Below are positions 45,113-55,831 of a stretch of 64,000 nucleotides of DNA, in pieces. The position numbers were made by a program, and so were the translations under genes. Source of the stretch: Gammaproteobacteria bacterium (lineage in GTDB: Bacteria > Pseudomonadota > Gammaproteobacteria > Burkholderiales > Nitrosomonadaceae). The notes beneath the pieces are model-generated. The model searched no databases and was not told the DNA's origin. It saw only the letters and a program-made list of their open reading frames with translations. The stretch's first letter is position 1. Each line of letters opens with the position of its first letter. Location: assembly GCA_030431985.1 (NCBI GenBank), contig JAUIIB010000009.1:1-64000 (forward strand), in the 5' to 3' direction.

Positions 45113-46513
45113 ATGCTAAGAAAAATCAGTAACAATGGCTACATCATTGTTCCAATCATAATCTTTTGTATTATTTTCTGGTGTTGCGCCCACTTAATAC
45201 AGTATTACAATAAAATGTGGCATGATCAACATCTCGTTGGTTTGAATAAAATCGGATTGATGCAATCACTGTACTTTGAGCGTCATCTCAAAAAAACTTT
45301 ATCGGCTGCCTATATTTTAGGCAGCATCGTTAAACACCAGCACGGCCGATTAGATCAGTTTGATACTTACGCAGAAGATCTTTACAAATCAATCGGAGGA
45401 ATATCCAGTCTGGAGCTGTCGCCCAATGGCATCATAGAAAAGATTTACCCGTTGAAAGGCCATGAAAAAGCCATCGGGCATAATATTATTCAAAATGATG
45501 CACGAAAAAAAGAAGCCAAACTCGCCATAGATTCTAAGCAGCTAACATTGGCAGGACCATTCCAGCTGATCGAAGGCGGCATTGCTGTCGTTGGTCGTTA
45601 TCCCATTTTCTTAAAAACCGAAAATAATTCAAACTCTTTCTGGGGTTTTTCCACCGTATTAATATATCTGAATGAGTTGCTGAGAACTGCCGGTATTCAG
45701 GAAAACAACAAATTCGAGTACCGATTGGCAAGAATACATCCTGACACTGGAAAAACCGAGGTTATTTACGGTCATCAATCATTGACAGGGCTTGTTTCAT
45801 CACAATTCAAAATCAACGTCCCCAACGGCGAGTGGCTCTTACAACTCAGGGACAAAACATTATCCAGTCAGACACCGCTATACTACTTCGGCATCTTCAT
45901 TGCTCTGGTACTCGCTTTGACTTGTTCCATTTCTTTGTTCACACTCATGAAGCAACCCAGGTTGTTAACCAAACTTGTCGAAAACAAGACTGCGCAACTC
46001 GAAAGAATGGCATTGTTCGATTCCTTAACAGGGCTGGCTAACCGATATGAATTCGAACGTCAGGCGGAAAGATTGCTGTTATCGGCAAAACACGAAAACC
46101 AGGAACATGTCTTATGTTACATGGATCTCGATCAGTTTAAGGTAATTAATGACACTTGCGGCCATGTCGCAGGCGATGAATTATTGCGCCAGCTCTGCCA
46201 AGTATTAAAAAATAATGTAAGAAAAAGTGATACATTATGTCGAATGGGAGGAGACGAGTTCGGGCTACTGATCGAGAATTGCGCTTTGGAGGATGCCAAG
46301 CATATCGTAGAGTTTATTCACGTTGCTGTGCAAGGGTTTAGATTCATCTGGAAAGATAAAACATTCCAGATAGGTATTAGCATCGGTATGGCAAACATTG
46401 ACAAAAATGTGCAAGAATTAACTGATTTGATCAGCAGAGCTGATGCTGCTTGTTACAAAGCTAAAGGTTCAGGTCGCAATCGAATACATACATTTTTCTC
46501 CGATAGCGCATAG
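45113..46513 (+). CDS. Diguanylate cyclase with CHASE-type sensor
   Basis: A 466-residue inner membrane signalling enzyme. N-terminal helix (about 9-30), a periplasmic CHASE-like domain (about 45-230; GGISSLELSPNGIIEKIYP is typical), a second helix (about 257-280) and a GGDEF domain (about 300-460). The active-site motif is GGDEF (379-383). The inhibitory I-site RKSD (370-373) lies exactly five residues before it, so c-di-GMP feedback inhibition is expected. It probably makes c-di-GMP in response to an extracellular ligand. No phosphodiesterase domain and no partner gene nearby. Confidence 0.93.
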   Translation: MLRKISNNGYIIVPIIIFCIIFWCCAHLIQYYNKMWHDQHLVGLNKIGLMQSLYFERHLKKTLSAAYILGSIVKHQHGRLDQFDTYAEDLYKSIGGISSLELSPNGIIEKIYPLKGHEKAIGHNIIQNDARKKEAKLAIDSKQLTLAGPFQLIEGGIAVVGRYPIFLKTENNSNSFWGFSTVLIYLNELLRTAGIQENNKFEYRLARIHPDTGKTEVIYGHQSLTGLVSSQFKINVPNGEWLLQLRDKTLSSQTPLYYFGIFIALVLALTCSISLFTLMKQPRLLTKLVENKTAQLERMALFDSLTGLANRYEFERQAERLLLSAKHENQEHVLCYMDLDQFKVINDTCGHVAGDELLRQLCQVLKNNVRKSDTLCRMGGDEFGLLIENCALEDAKHIVEFIHVAVQGFRFIWKDKTFQIGISIGMANIDKNVQELTDLISRADAACYKAKGSGRNRIHTFFSDSA

Positions 46514-46756
46514 ACCATGCAGCAACCTAATACAATAAAAAGGTAGAAAAAACACATCCTACGCTTTTAAAGAGCCGCGGTCTTTACGTTTAATATGTAC
46601 AACCCACCGCTTCTCCAAACGGTAATACTGGCATAAGCTACGCACTACTAACATCCTGCACAATTCAATTTTCCGGTTCTTTCACACTCGTACAGCAAAA
46701 GAATGACATTCAATCCCTAATAAGGTAACCGGCCAAATAACTTAACAACTATAAAC

Positions 46757-47227
46757 ATGAAACTTCATATTTTAGCTGTGGGCAACAAAATGCCTAGTTG
46801 GATTAATCTTGCTTTTTCTGAATATGCAAAGCGTCTTTGCCAGGAAATCACTATCCATTTGTCCGAAATTAAACCCGAAAAAAGAAATAATGGTAAAAAT
46901 AAAGAGCAAATCTTATTAGCCGAATACAAGCGTATTAAGGCCGTAATACCCACAGGCTCCCGTCTTATTATACTGGATGAAAATGGCGAACACTGGACGA
47001 CTAAACAACTGGCCTCCACAATTGAGCGCTGGCTGCAAGAAGGTAAAGACACGGCGTTTATTATTGGCGGTCCAGATGGCTTGCACGACGAAATCAAATC
47101 TTCTGCACAATGTATTTGGTCGCTCTCGAAACTTACATTTCCTCATGGGCTTGTTCGGGTGATGCTGGCTGAACAATTGTATCGCGCTCAATCATTGATC
47201 GAGAATCATCCTTATCATCGCATATAA
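46757..47227 (+). CDS. rlmH: 23S rRNA pseudouridine-1915 N3-methyltransferase
   Basis: A 156-residue SPOUT methyltransferase. FIIGGPDGLHDEI forms the SAM-binding knot and the C-terminal EQLYRAQSLIENHPYHR is diagnostic. It methylates pseudouridine 1915 in helix 69 of 23S rRNA on the assembled ribosome. The usual upstream partner rsfS is not in the window; maf follows 43 bases later. Confidence 0.95.
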   Translation: MKLHILAVGNKMPSWINLAFSEYAKRLCQEITIHLSEIKPEKRNNGKNKEQILLAEYKRIKAVIPTGSRLIILDENGEHWTTKQLASTIERWLQEGKDTAFIIGGPDGLHDEIKSSAQCIWSLSKLTFPHGLVRVMLAEQLYRAQSLIENHPYHRI

Positions 47228-47270
47228 TGTTAGCATCTAAAATATCAATTTTTTTGAGATGACTTAAGTT

Positions 47271-47894
47271 ATGGCTTTCCCCGAAAACCAAATCTACCTA
47301 GCATCGCGAAGCCTAAGAAGGCGGGAATTATTGAAGCAAATCGGCGTCAAGTACAAAATACTGTTAATGCGTGAAACACTAAGCCGACCATACGATATTG
47401 ATGAGACACCTATGCAGGGTGAATCTCCAGATGAGTATGTCTACCGCATCACCAAAGTAAAAGCCGAGGCGGGTTGGTTACGTTTGACACAACGACAATT
47501 GCCTCTATTACCTGTTCTCGTTGCAGACACTATAGTCTCTCAGGATAGCTGTATTCTTGGAAAACCTAAAAATCAGGCACATGCTGAAGAAATTCTTTCA
47601 TCTCTATCTGGACGTTCGCATCAGGTTCTAACAGCAGTTGGTGTTGTATTTAAGAATGAAATTCAAATTAGATTATCGACAACTACCGTTCGTTTCCGAG
47701 ACGTTACACCTCAAGAAATCCGTCACTGTATTAATTTTGATAAAGTATATGATAAAGCTGGCGCTTACGCGATTCAGGGCTTAGCAGCAACTTTTATTGT
47801 CGAAATCCACGGTAGCTATAGTGGCGTCATGGGACTTCCATTATTCGAAACGTCACAGCTGTTAGAAGAAACAGGTATAAGAATCTTTAAATAA
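47271..47894 (+). CDS. maf: Maf-family nucleoside triphosphate pyrophosphatase (YhdE type)
   Basis: A 207-residue house-cleaning enzyme that hydrolyses dTTP, UTP or modified pyrimidine nucleotides. The N-terminal phosphate-binding motif is ASRSLRRRELL (usual SxSxRR). VADTIV corresponds to the catalytic aspartate block, and ADT instead of SDQ suggests the YhdE branch. LGKPKNQAHAEEIL and KAGAYAIQG are further conserved stretches. It stands in an rlmH-maf-rng order common in betaproteobacteria. Confidence 0.92.
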   Translation: MAFPENQIYLASRSLRRRELLKQIGVKYKILLMRETLSRPYDIDETPMQGESPDEYVYRITKVKAEAGWLRLTQRQLPLLPVLVADTIVSQDSCILGKPKNQAHAEEILSSLSGRSHQVLTAVGVVFKNEIQIRLSTTTVRFRDVTPQEIRHCINFDKVYDKAGAYAIQGLAATFIVEIHGSYSGVMGLPLFETSQLLEETGIRIFK

Positions 47895-47957
47895 AGATCA
47901 ACTATTTTGTAATTTATCCTCGAAAAAGATACTACAAATTATTAGACAAACGTATCA

Positions 47958-49415
47958 ATGGACAATGAAATTCTTATAAATATTACCCCGCAAGAAACCC
48001 GTGTCGCTATACAAGAGCAGGGCGTTACACAAGAACTGCATATTGAACGTGCTAGCCACTGCGGTATTGTCGGTAATATTTATAATGGTCGAGTAAGTCG
48101 CGTCCTACCCGGTATGCAATCCGCATTTATCGATATTGGCCTCGAACGCGCCGCTTTCCTCCATATAGCAGACATATGGGAATCCAATCACAACAATAGA
48201 TTAGTCAAACCAATAGAGAAACTACTTTTCGAAGGTAATAACATCCTTGTACAGGTTATTAAAGATGCAATTGGCATGAAAGGTGCGCGTCTATCCACTC
48301 AAATTAGTTTGGCTGGAAGGATGCTGGTTTATCTTCCCCAAGAATCGCATATTGGCATTTCGCAACGAATCGATGATGACGAAGAAAGAGAAGCGCTACG
48401 CCAGAAACTAATACATGCACTGCCTAGCGAAGAATCAGGCGGTTATATTATTAGGACAATGGCGGAGGCAGCCAGCGAAGATGATTTACGTGCAGACATC
48501 GAATATTTACACAAACTTTGGCTAAACATACAGGAAACAGCTTCAAAAGCCGTATCCCCCATACTACTATATCAGGACTTGGATTTAAGCCACAGAATTT
48601 TAAGAGATTTTGTTAATGACAAGACAACTCGCATACAAATTGATTCGCGAGAAAACTATCAGCGCTTGATAGAGTTTGCATGTAATTACATTCCAAATAT
48701 ATCTGACCGCATCACCTTATACTCTGGTGAACGCCCCTTATTCGACCTCTACGGTGCAGAAGATGAGATCCAGAAGTCACTGGGTAAACGTGTCAACTTA
48801 AAATCTGGTGGATATCTTATTATAGATCAAACAGAAGCATTGACCACAATGGATGTCAATACGGGCGGATTTATCGGTGTACGCAATTTTGACGATACAA
48901 TTTTTAAAACCAATCTTGAAGCCGCTCACGCAATTGCCAGACAATTACGTTTACGAAATATTGGTGGAATTATTGTCATTGATTTTATCGATATGGACTC
49001 CACTGAACACAGGTCCTCAGTATTAACCGAGTTTAAAAAAGCGTTATCTAAAGATCGATCTCGCATTACGGTCAGTGACTTTAGCGCGCTTGGACTAGTT
49101 GAGATGACACGCAAACGCATGCGGGAGAGTCTTTCTCATATTTTGTGTGAACCCTGCCCAACTTGTGGAGGAAGAGGTGAAATCAGGACAGCACAAACTA
49201 TCTGCTACGAAATTCTACGCGAACTATTACGCGAATCACGTCAATTTAATGCTAATGAATTTCGTATTCTTGCATCTCAACAGGTCATTGATTTATTTCT
49301 AGACGAAGAATCGCAAAGTCTGGCACAACTCGGAGATTTTATTGCCAAGCCTATTAGCCTTCAAGTGGAAGAAACCTATACCCAAGAGCAATATGATGTC
49401 ATCATCTGTAAATGA
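47958..49415 (+). CDS. rng: Ribonuclease G
   Basis: A 485-residue endoribonuclease of the RNase E/G family for 16S rRNA 5' end maturation and mRNA decay. The N-terminal S1 domain (GNIYNGRVSRVLPGMQSAFIDIG) is followed by the catalytic part with DMDSTEHR and TTMDVNTGG magnesium-binding aspartates, and the zinc-link CEPCPTCGGRG. There is no long RNase E type C-terminal scaffold, so this is RNase G. Confidence 0.96.
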   Translation: MDNEILINITPQETRVAIQEQGVTQELHIERASHCGIVGNIYNGRVSRVLPGMQSAFIDIGLERAAFLHIADIWESNHNNRLVKPIEKLLFEGNNILVQVIKDAIGMKGARLSTQISLAGRMLVYLPQESHIGISQRIDDDEEREALRQKLIHALPSEESGGYIIRTMAEAASEDDLRADIEYLHKLWLNIQETASKAVSPILLYQDLDLSHRILRDFVNDKTTRIQIDSRENYQRLIEFACNYIPNISDRITLYSGERPLFDLYGAEDEIQKSLGKRVNLKSGGYLIIDQTEALTTMDVNTGGFIGVRNFDDTIFKTNLEAAHAIARQLRLRNIGGIIVIDFIDMDSTEHRSSVLTEFKKALSKDRSRITVSDFSALGLVEMTRKRMRESLSHILCEPCPTCGGRGEIRTAQTICYEILRELLRESRQFNANEFRILASQQVIDLFLDEESQSLAQLGDFIAKPISLQVEETYTQEQYDVIICK

Positions 49416-49447
49416 CATTAGTGGCCAATTAGTGCTACATAATTACA

Positions 49448-50227
49448 TTAAAATCCCAAACTAGCCAACAGATCATCAACTTGATCCTGACTACTGACAG
49501 TATCCGGGGCTTTCTCCGGGTTGGTAACGGGACCATTCATAAGTCCGCTATCAGCCGATTTCTGTTTGGTTGAAGAAGGAGCATTGGCAAGCAAGATTTG
49601 CACGAGATCGTTTTCAAGCCTCTGTACCATAGATGTAACTTTCTTGATCACCTGTCCCGTTAAATCCTGGAAATCTTGCGCCATCATTATTTCTATTAAT
49701 TGTGCATTTGTTGCACTCGTCTGTTCAGGTACATTATCAATATAAGTCAGTGTCTCCACCAACAACAACCTAAATTTCTCGGTATCTACTTGTACACTTT
49801 GTTCCTCAAATGCAACTTTCCATTTTTCAGTGAGTTGTGAAGCTTCCGCAGACAATTTCTCCTGAATAGGCATAGCAATTTCAGTTGCATTTAATGCTCG
49901 TTCTGCTGCTTGCTCGGTTTTAGTTGCGACATATGCCAGCTTATTCTGCGCTTCAGGAACTTCAGAAATTAACGATTCAAGCTGTTTATCATAACCGAGT
50001 TCACGTAGACTGTTATGTAAGCTGCGTGTTAGGTGACCAACTTGGTCAAGAATATTTTGATCAAGCAGATTACAATTATTTTCCGAATCAGATTTGATCA
50101 TACCTTCTTCTTGATCATTGATTTCTCGTACAACCACCGAGTTTGAATCAGTTTGATGTTCAGATACATCTGGCATAGTATCATTAGCTGTATCTGCAGT
50201 ATTAGTCTGGCCTTGCAAGGATTGCAT
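49448..50227 (-). CDS. cheZ: Chemotaxis phosphatase CheZ
   Basis: A 259-residue CheY-P phosphatase. The catalytic helix reads MMAQDFQDLTGQVIKK, with the glutamine that attacks CheY-P. The C-terminal CheY-binding peptide is DQVDDLLASLGF. The N-terminal 40 residues are an acidic, low-complexity extension. AAGGGG stands before the ATG. It follows cheY on the same strand, the standard order. Together they set the switching signal for flagella driven by receptors such as the one at 285-3035. Confidence 0.95.
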   Translation of the reverse strand: MQSLQGQTNTADTANDTMPDVSEHQTDSNSVVVREINDQEEGMIKSDSENNCNLLDQNILDQVGHLTRSLHNSLRELGYDKQLESLISEVPEAQNKLAYVATKTEQAAERALNATEIAMPIQEKLSAEASQLTEKWKVAFEEQSVQVDTEKFRLLLVETLTYIDNVPEQTSATNAQLIEIMMAQDFQDLTGQVIKKVTSMVQRLENDLVQILLANAPSSTKQKSADSGLMNGPVTNPEKAPDTVSSQDQVDDLLASLGF

Positions 50228-50306
50228 ATTGATCCCCTTCTAGATTGATAGCCGATGGTCGTATTCAGACCTACTGGCATGTTCTAGCTCCAATAATAAA
50301 TAGATC

Positions 50307-50708
50307 TCAGGCTGATGCTTTGCTTTCCATATTCTGAAAAATTTTGTTTAACTTTTCATCAAGCACAGCAGCGGTAAAAGGCTTAACAATGTAGCCACTT
50401 GCCCCAGCCTGCGCCGCCGCGATGATGTTTTCCTTCTTAGCTTCTGCTGTCACCATTAATACTGGTATTTTTTGCAACCTGTTATCCGCCCGTACTGTTT
50501 GCAGCATGGTGAGTCCATCCATGTTCGGCATATTCCAATCAGACACCACGAAATCATAATCACCATCTTGGAGTTTACGAAGCGCAACCACACCATCTTC
50601 AGCTTCATCAACATTGATAAAACCCAGTTCTTTCAATAGATTACGCACAATTCTGCGCATTGTCGAGAAATCATCCACTACCAAAAATTTTAAATTTTTA
50701 TCTGGCAT
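50307..50708 (-). CDS. cheY: Chemotaxis response regulator CheY
   Basis: 133 residues from the inner ATG, which has GGAG at a proper distance and aligns with E. coli CheY; an ATG four codons upstream overlaps that site. All key residues match: Asp12, Asp13, phosphorylated Asp57, Thr87 and Lys109. The sequence is very close to enteric CheY ([20 protein letters not shown]). Single-domain, so output is through the flagellar switch. Confidence 0.97.
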   Translation of the reverse strand: MPDKNLKFLVVDDFSTMRRIVRNLLKELGFINVDEAEDGVVALRKLQDGDYDFVVSDWNMPNMDGLTMLQTVRADNRLQKIPVLMVTAEAKKENIIAAAQAGASGYIVKPFTAAVLDEKLNKIFQNMESKASA

Positions 50709-51014
50709 CCTGTACTCCATTTAGACTCGGTTTCAAATAAACAAAGCACACATTGCTGAGAAAATCAGATTAACTCAACGTATACTCATTTACCTGCTTA
50801 ACGGCGAGTGGTTAGAAAACTTAATCAGAATGTCAAATACACAAGCTTGTAATGGTATTATTAAAAAGAACAACCACTTCTCATCCAAGCAACCAGCCAA
50901 GTATTCAGATGATAATCACTGATAGCGAATCAAAGCATAGATTGTTTTATACGTGGCATTACTCGTTGTCACATTCCAGAATCGAGTGTCAATGCACTGA
51001 CCATCAGACTGTAG
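50709..51014. other. 306-base gene-free region upstream of cheY
   Basis: Must carry the cheY-cheZ promoter on the minus strand and the end of nadA. A minus-strand TTGACA occurs near 50830 but without a matching -10 at the usual distance. I do not see a clear sigma-28 promoter. Nothing else supported. Confidence 0.35.
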
Positions 51015-52112
51015 CTATGAAACCTCAAGCATTCGATCAAGCGACAATTTAGCCAGATCTGCAACATCTTGAGGAACTTGGATACGATTTACGACCACAC
51101 CGTTTGCCAAATTCTCAAGTGCCCACGTCAAATGTGGTGGATCAATTCGCGCCATAGTTGAACACATGCAAACCAGAGGAGACATAAATTTTACAATTTT
51201 ATTTTGTGATTTGAATTCTTCAGCAATTCTGCTTACCAGATTGAGTTCTGTACCGACTAACCAGCGCGTACCTTCATCAGCTGCTGCAATAGTTTTTATA
51301 ATATATTCAGTTGACCCAACGTAATCTGATGCATGACAAACTTCAAAACTGCATTCCGGATGAGAAATTACTATGCCGTCGGGATACTGATTGCGGAAGC
51401 GAAGAATATGTTGAGGTTGAAACATTTGATGAACCGAGCAATGACCTTTCCACAACAAAATTTTAGCACGCTTTATTTGCTCCCTTGTCAACCCTCCCAT
51501 AGGCTCATCAAAATCCCATACCACCATATCCTCAAGAGCAATACCGAGCTGATAACCACTCCAACGCCCCAAATGTTGATCAGGAAAAAACAAAACCTTC
51601 TCACGCTGCTGAAAAGACCACTCAAGAATCTTCCCCGCATTGCTCGAGGTACAAACTATACCGCCATGCTCTCCACAAAAAGCCTTTAAATCAGCAGCGG
51701 AATTAATATAGGTTACTGGTGTCACTGATTCGTCAGGCGATAAAACTTCAGCAAGCTCACGCCAGGCACGTTCAACTTTAGCCAGATTAGCCATGTCAGC
51801 CATAGAGCAACCGGCAGCCATATCCGGCAAAATAACTGTTTGTTCACTATCGGATAAAATGTCAGCGACTTCTGCCATAAAATGCACACCACAAAAAACC
51901 AAGTAATCCGCACTCGTTTGCGCCGCCTGATAAGCTAATTTCAATGAATCTCCAGTCAAGTCAGCATGCCTGTAAACATCAGCACGTTGGTAATGATGCG
52001 ACAAAAGTACAACATTTTTGTCTAGGGCACGTTTTGCTACTTCAATACGTTGCGCACATTCATCATCTTGTACTTGATCAAAACTCTCAAAATCAATCGC
52101 CTCTGTTTGCAT
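51015..52112 (-). CDS. nadA: Quinolinate synthase
   Basis: A 365-residue 4Fe-4S enzyme making quinolinate from iminoaspartate and dihydroxyacetone phosphate in NAD synthesis. Conserved blocks: VVLLSHHYQRADV, LVFCGVHFMAE (first cluster cysteine region), PDMAAGCSMADM, GIVCTSSNAGKIL, HPECSFEVC and CMCSTMARIDPP. The three cluster cysteines are present. No nadB or nadC next to it. Confidence 0.97.
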   Translation of the reverse strand: MQTEAIDFESFDQVQDDECAQRIEVAKRALDKNVVLLSHHYQRADVYRHADLTGDSLKLAYQAAQTSADYLVFCGVHFMAEVADILSDSEQTVILPDMAAGCSMADMANLAKVERAWRELAEVLSPDESVTPVTYINSAADLKAFCGEHGGIVCTSSNAGKILEWSFQQREKVLFFPDQHLGRWSGYQLGIALEDMVVWDFDEPMGGLTREQIKRAKILLWKGHCSVHQMFQPQHILRFRNQYPDGIVISHPECSFEVCHASDYVGSTEYIIKTIAAADEGTRWLVGTELNLVSRIAEEFKSQNKIVKFMSPLVCMCSTMARIDPPHLTWALENLANGVVVNRIQVPQDVADLAKLSLDRMLEVS

Positions 52113-52468
52113 TGTTTTTTCTTTCTTCAGCCTGTTTTAATTTGATAAAGACGCACTACCTTAACATAGTAAAAAAATTTCAACTTCAAAAATGTCATAC
52201 CATACTCATACTGTAACGTCATCTATTTTGTTCTCAAGACTCAGACCCAAATCATTAATCAACGACGACCATCAAAATTATCATGTGCTTTAATGACATA
52301 CAATTATGCTGGTAAGTTCTGATATAATTTGCATCAAATGGTTTCGATTTGAGTATATTTAACTCGTTGTAAATAATAGTATTCAAATCTGCATCATTCA
52401 CTCGGATTTTAACCATCACCCGCAGAAACTTTATAATAATAAATCAGTCTGAGTTGATATTTTCATTC
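52113..52468. promoter_or_regulatory. Divergent region with lptC promoter (extended -10 at 52320-52328)
   Basis: A 356-base region between nadA and lptC. On the plus strand an extended -10, TGATATAAT (52320-52328), lies about 140 bases before the lptC ATG; no good -35 is seen, which is typical for extended -10 promoters. The leader is AT-rich with no ORF. It would drive the lptCAB-rpoN-hpf-ptsN-hprK cluster. Confidence 0.45.
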
Positions 52469-53032
52469 ATGTTTCGACGTCATTATTTTAGTTTTTTCTT
52501 TACTGTTGTAATCGGCCTAGCAGTTTTAACGCTATTGCTCGATCATGTTACTAAACCATTGCCACAATCGGTTGATTTGGACCTTCCATACCAGCCGGAT
52601 TATGTTATTGAAAACATTTCAGGTTTACGTGTTGAACACAGTAAAACTACACAACAAATCTTTTACGCCAATACGCTACTCCATTATCTTGATCAAGACC
52701 TCACCCATCTCAAGCGTATTCGTTTTCAGCATTTAAAGCCAGACACCCCTCCTTTCCGCGTTACCGCAAATCATGCGGAAATTCATAATAATGGTAAAGA
52801 TATCTTTCTTACTGATCATGTCACCGTGGTACGCGGAGAAGATGAGGACCATGGGAAAATCACTTTGGAAACAAGCTTGCTCCATCTAATTCCTGACCAA
52901 GAGCGCGCGAAAACTGATCGGCCCATCGTTATTTCAAAACTCAATACAACAGTCACTGCTACCGGTATGCAGCTTAATAATCAAACAGGCGTTATTGAGC
53001 TACTGTCTCATGTACATGTGGTAGACCGATAA
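52469..53032 (+). CDS. lptC: LPS export protein LptC
   Basis: 187 residues from the ATG (an upstream TTG adds five residues). One N-terminal membrane helix (FFFTVVIGLAVLTLLL) anchors a periplasmic beta-jellyroll that receives LPS from LptBFG and hands it to LptA. YVIENISGLRV and ANHAEIHNNGKDIFLTDHV are typical of LptC. The first gene of a conserved cluster; lptA follows 8 bases later. Confidence 0.92.
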   Translation: MFRRHYFSFFFTVVIGLAVLTLLLDHVTKPLPQSVDLDLPYQPDYVIENISGLRVEHSKTTQQIFYANTLLHYLDQDLTHLKRIRFQHLKPDTPPFRVTANHAEIHNNGKDIFLTDHVTVVRGEDEDHGKITLETSLLHLIPDQERAKTDRPIVISKLNTTVTATGMQLNNQTGVIELLSHVHVVDR

Positions 53033-53040
53033 ATTACAGT

Positions 53041-53598
53041 ATGAAACTTTACCTTACTCTTTACTTCTTGCTTTTCTTTTCCTCATTCGAAGCTGTAGCT
53101 GAACGTGCTGATCGAAACAAACCAATACATCTCGAAGCTGATCGCGCTACCGTTGAAGATATTAACCGTAGAGATTCTACACGCGTCAGTGTTTTTACTG
53201 GAAATGTCATTTTGACGCAAGGTACGATGCGGATCAACGCTGACAAAATGATTTTGAAAGAAGACATAAACGGATTCCGCTATGCAACAGCGATTGGCAA
53301 TCTGGTTAAATTTCGCCAGAAACGAGACGGCATCGATGAATATATTGAAGGTTGGAGCAGACGTGTCGAATATGATAGCAAACAGGACAAAATTGAATTG
53401 TTCAAGAATGCGCGTCTGAAACGCGGAGAAGACGAAGTTAATGGCGATTATATTTCTTACAACATGAATACTGAGTTTTTTCAGGTAAATGGCAGAAATG
53501 AACGTAATACAGTAAAAGATGCAGATAGCCGTGTACGTATTATTATTCAACCCAAAAACCAATCTTCGGAATCCAATTCCGGCCCTGCTGGGGAGTAG
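53041..53598 (+). CDS. lptA: LPS transport periplasmic protein LptA
   Basis: 185 residues with a signal peptide ending around residue 20 (SFEAVA). The OstA/LptA jellyroll reads [29 protein letters not shown] and later [19 protein letters not shown]. LptA molecules stack to form the bridge carrying LPS across the periplasm. Between lptC and lptB. Confidence 0.93.
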   Translation: MKLYLTLYFLLFFSSFEAVAERADRNKPIHLEADRATVEDINRRDSTRVSVFTGNVILTQGTMRINADKMILKEDINGFRYATAIGNLVKFRQKRDGIDEYIEGWSRRVEYDSKQDKIELFKNARLKRGEDEVNGDYISYNMNTEFFQVNGRNERNTVKDADSRVRIIIQPKNQSSESNSGPAGE

Positions 53599-53615
53599 TC
53601 TTATACATACTACTT

Positions 53616-54338
53616 ATGAGCATACTAAAAGCTGAAAATTTAAAAAAACGTTATAAATCACGCACCGTGGTTCATGATGTATCGTTTTCACTCAATAGCG
53701 GCGAAGTAATTGGTTTACTGGGTCCAAATGGCGCTGGAAAAACTACATGTTTTTACATGGTAGTTGGATTAGTACCACTTGATCATGGCGATATCTATCT
53801 CGATGATCGCAACTTAAGCCAACTTCCTATGCATGAAAGAGCACGTTTGGGTTTAAGCTATTTACCCCAGGAAGCATCTATTTTCAGACGACTTTCCGTC
53901 GAAGAAAATATTCTTGCTATTTTGGAGTTAAATCACCTGAAAGAAGAGCAATTGGAGCACAAACTCGATGAATTGCTACATGACCTCCATATCAGCCATA
54001 TACGAAACAACATGGCAGTCAGCTTGTCCGGTGGCGAACGGCGGCGCGTTGAAATCGCTCGTGCACTTGCTTCTAATCCACAGTTTATCCTACTCGACGA
54101 ACCTTTTGCTGGAGTTGACCCTATTGCTGTTATGGATATTCAGAAAGTCATTAAATTCCTGAAGGAACGCGGCATAGGAATTTTGATTACCGATCACAAT
54201 GTTCGTGAAACATTAGGTATTTGTGACCGTGCTTATATCATCAATGATGGAAAAGTATTAGCACAAGGCATGCCAGATGAAATCATTTATAATAAGCATG
54301 TCAGGAAGGTTTATTTAGGGGAACATTTTCAGTTGTAA
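53616..54338 (+). CDS. lptB: LPS export ATPase LptB
   Basis: 240-residue ABC ATPase powering LPS extraction by LptFG. Walker A GPNGAGKT, signature LSGGERRR, Walker [14 protein letters not shown] and the H-loop TDHN are intact. The [18 protein letters not shown] stretch is characteristic of LptB. rpoN follows as in most proteobacteria. Confidence 0.97.
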   Translation: MSILKAENLKKRYKSRTVVHDVSFSLNSGEVIGLLGPNGAGKTTCFYMVVGLVPLDHGDIYLDDRNLSQLPMHERARLGLSYLPQEASIFRRLSVEENILAILELNHLKEEQLEHKLDELLHDLHISHIRNNMAVSLSGGERRRVEIARALASNPQFILLDEPFAGVDPIAVMDIQKVIKFLKERGIGILITDHNVRETLGICDRAYIINDGKVLAQGMPDEIIYNKHVRKVYLGEHFQL

Positions 54339-54397
54339 TAAGCAAATAGCTTACTTCTTTAATTCTGTCCCGCATACAATCTTTGTTCCTTGAAATT

Positions 54398-55813
54398 ATG
54401 AAACCTACTCTCCAGTTAAAACTATCACAACAACTTAACCTTACGCCGCAACTACAACAATCAATACGGCTACTTCAATTATCTACAGTTGAGTTAAATC
54501 AGGAGATAGAGCGCCTTATCCAAGAAAACCCGCTGTTGGAATTGAATGAGAATTTAAGTTCAAAATCTTATGACGATCAGACACCAAATCATGACACGCA
54601 ATCTGACACTGATGACGAAAAGATTACATCACAAGCAGATCATGATAATGACATGGAATGGCTTGAAAATTCTAATGTCTCGTACACTACACAAAATGAT
54701 GACTATGAAACGCCGCAAATTGCTGCTGAACCACCAAGTCTCAGAAACTACTTGAACCAGCAAATTTCACTAAGCCAAGCGTCAGAAAAACAAAAAAAGA
54801 TTGTCAGCCTTTTAATCGACAGCTTGGATGAAGATGGCTATTTAATACAAGATTTAGACGAGTTAGTAACGATATTGCCCGTCGAGCTTGGCATTAAAAT
54901 AGACGACCTAGATCAGGCACTTGCTTATCTTCAGCATCTAGACCCGCCAGGAGTTGGTGCAAGAAATTTGCAAGAGTGTCTTTTGCTACAATTAAAAAAC
55001 CTACCGGAAGAAACACCTTATCGAAAGCAAGCTATTCGGATAGTAACGGAATATCTCGACACTCTGGCATCACATGACTACGCCTTAATCAAAAAGCACC
55101 TTAAATGCGATGATCATAGTTTACGCGCGATCCAAAAGTTGATTATGAACCTGAATCCGAAACCCGGTTCAGATTATAGCTTGTCGTGTGCACGCTACAT
55201 TATCCCAGATATTATCGTAAAAAAAGTAAATGGCACCTGGATATCCCAACTCAATCTGGACGCCCTTCCTCGTCTCAGCATCAATCACCTCTATGCCAAT
55301 ATCCTAAAACAAAAGCGAAATGAACCATCTTCGGGATTATCCAGCCAATTGAATGAAGCAAAATGGTTAATTAAAAATCTACAACAACGATCTAGCACTA
55401 TTCTCAAAGTGTCTAACGCCATTGTTGAACGACAACAACAATTTTTTGAACATGGCGAAATTGCCATGAAACCACTCGTATTAAAAGAAATTGCAGAAGC
55501 TGTGGAACTTCACGAATCAACAGTTTCTCGTGTCACTACCCAAAAATTCATGCATACACCACGTGGTATCTTTGAGCTTAAATATTTTTTTGGTAGCCAT
55601 GTTGCCACTGATACCGGCGGAGCCTGCTCAGCAACCGCTATACGGGCACTAATAAAACAACTCATACAAAAAGAAAACTCAAAAAAACCACTGAGTGATA
55701 ACAAGATTGCGGGTATTCTGGAAGAACAGGGTATTGTTGTTGCACGCAGAACAATTGCAAAATATCGAGAATCAATGCAAATTCCTCCCGCAAATCTTCG
55801 TAAGACATTTTAA
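54398..55813 (+). CDS. rpoN: RNA polymerase sigma-54 factor
   Basis: 471 residues from the ATG (an upstream TTG is less likely). Region I (LKLSQQLNLTPQLQQSIRLL) mediates activator response, an acidic region II follows, and the C-terminal DNA-binding part ends with the RpoN box ARRTIAKYRE for the -24 element. Needed for enhancer-dependent genes. Downstream hpf and ptsN are the usual neighbours. Confidence 0.97.
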   Translation: MKPTLQLKLSQQLNLTPQLQQSIRLLQLSTVELNQEIERLIQENPLLELNENLSSKSYDDQTPNHDTQSDTDDEKITSQADHDNDMEWLENSNVSYTTQNDDYETPQIAAEPPSLRNYLNQQISLSQASEKQKKIVSLLIDSLDEDGYLIQDLDELVTILPVELGIKIDDLDQALAYLQHLDPPGVGARNLQECLLLQLKNLPEETPYRKQAIRIVTEYLDTLASHDYALIKKHLKCDDHSLRAIQKLIMNLNPKPGSDYSLSCARYIIPDIIVKKVNGTWISQLNLDALPRLSINHLYANILKQKRNEPSSGLSSQLNEAKWLIKNLQQRSSTILKVSNAIVERQQQFFEHGEIAMKPLVLKEIAEAVELHESTVSRVTTQKFMHTPRGIFELKYFFGSHVATDTGGACSATAIRALIKQLIQKENSKKPLSDNKIAGILEEQGIVVARRTIAKYRESMQIPPANLRKTF

Positions 55814-55831
55814 TTTTTCAAAGGAGACAAT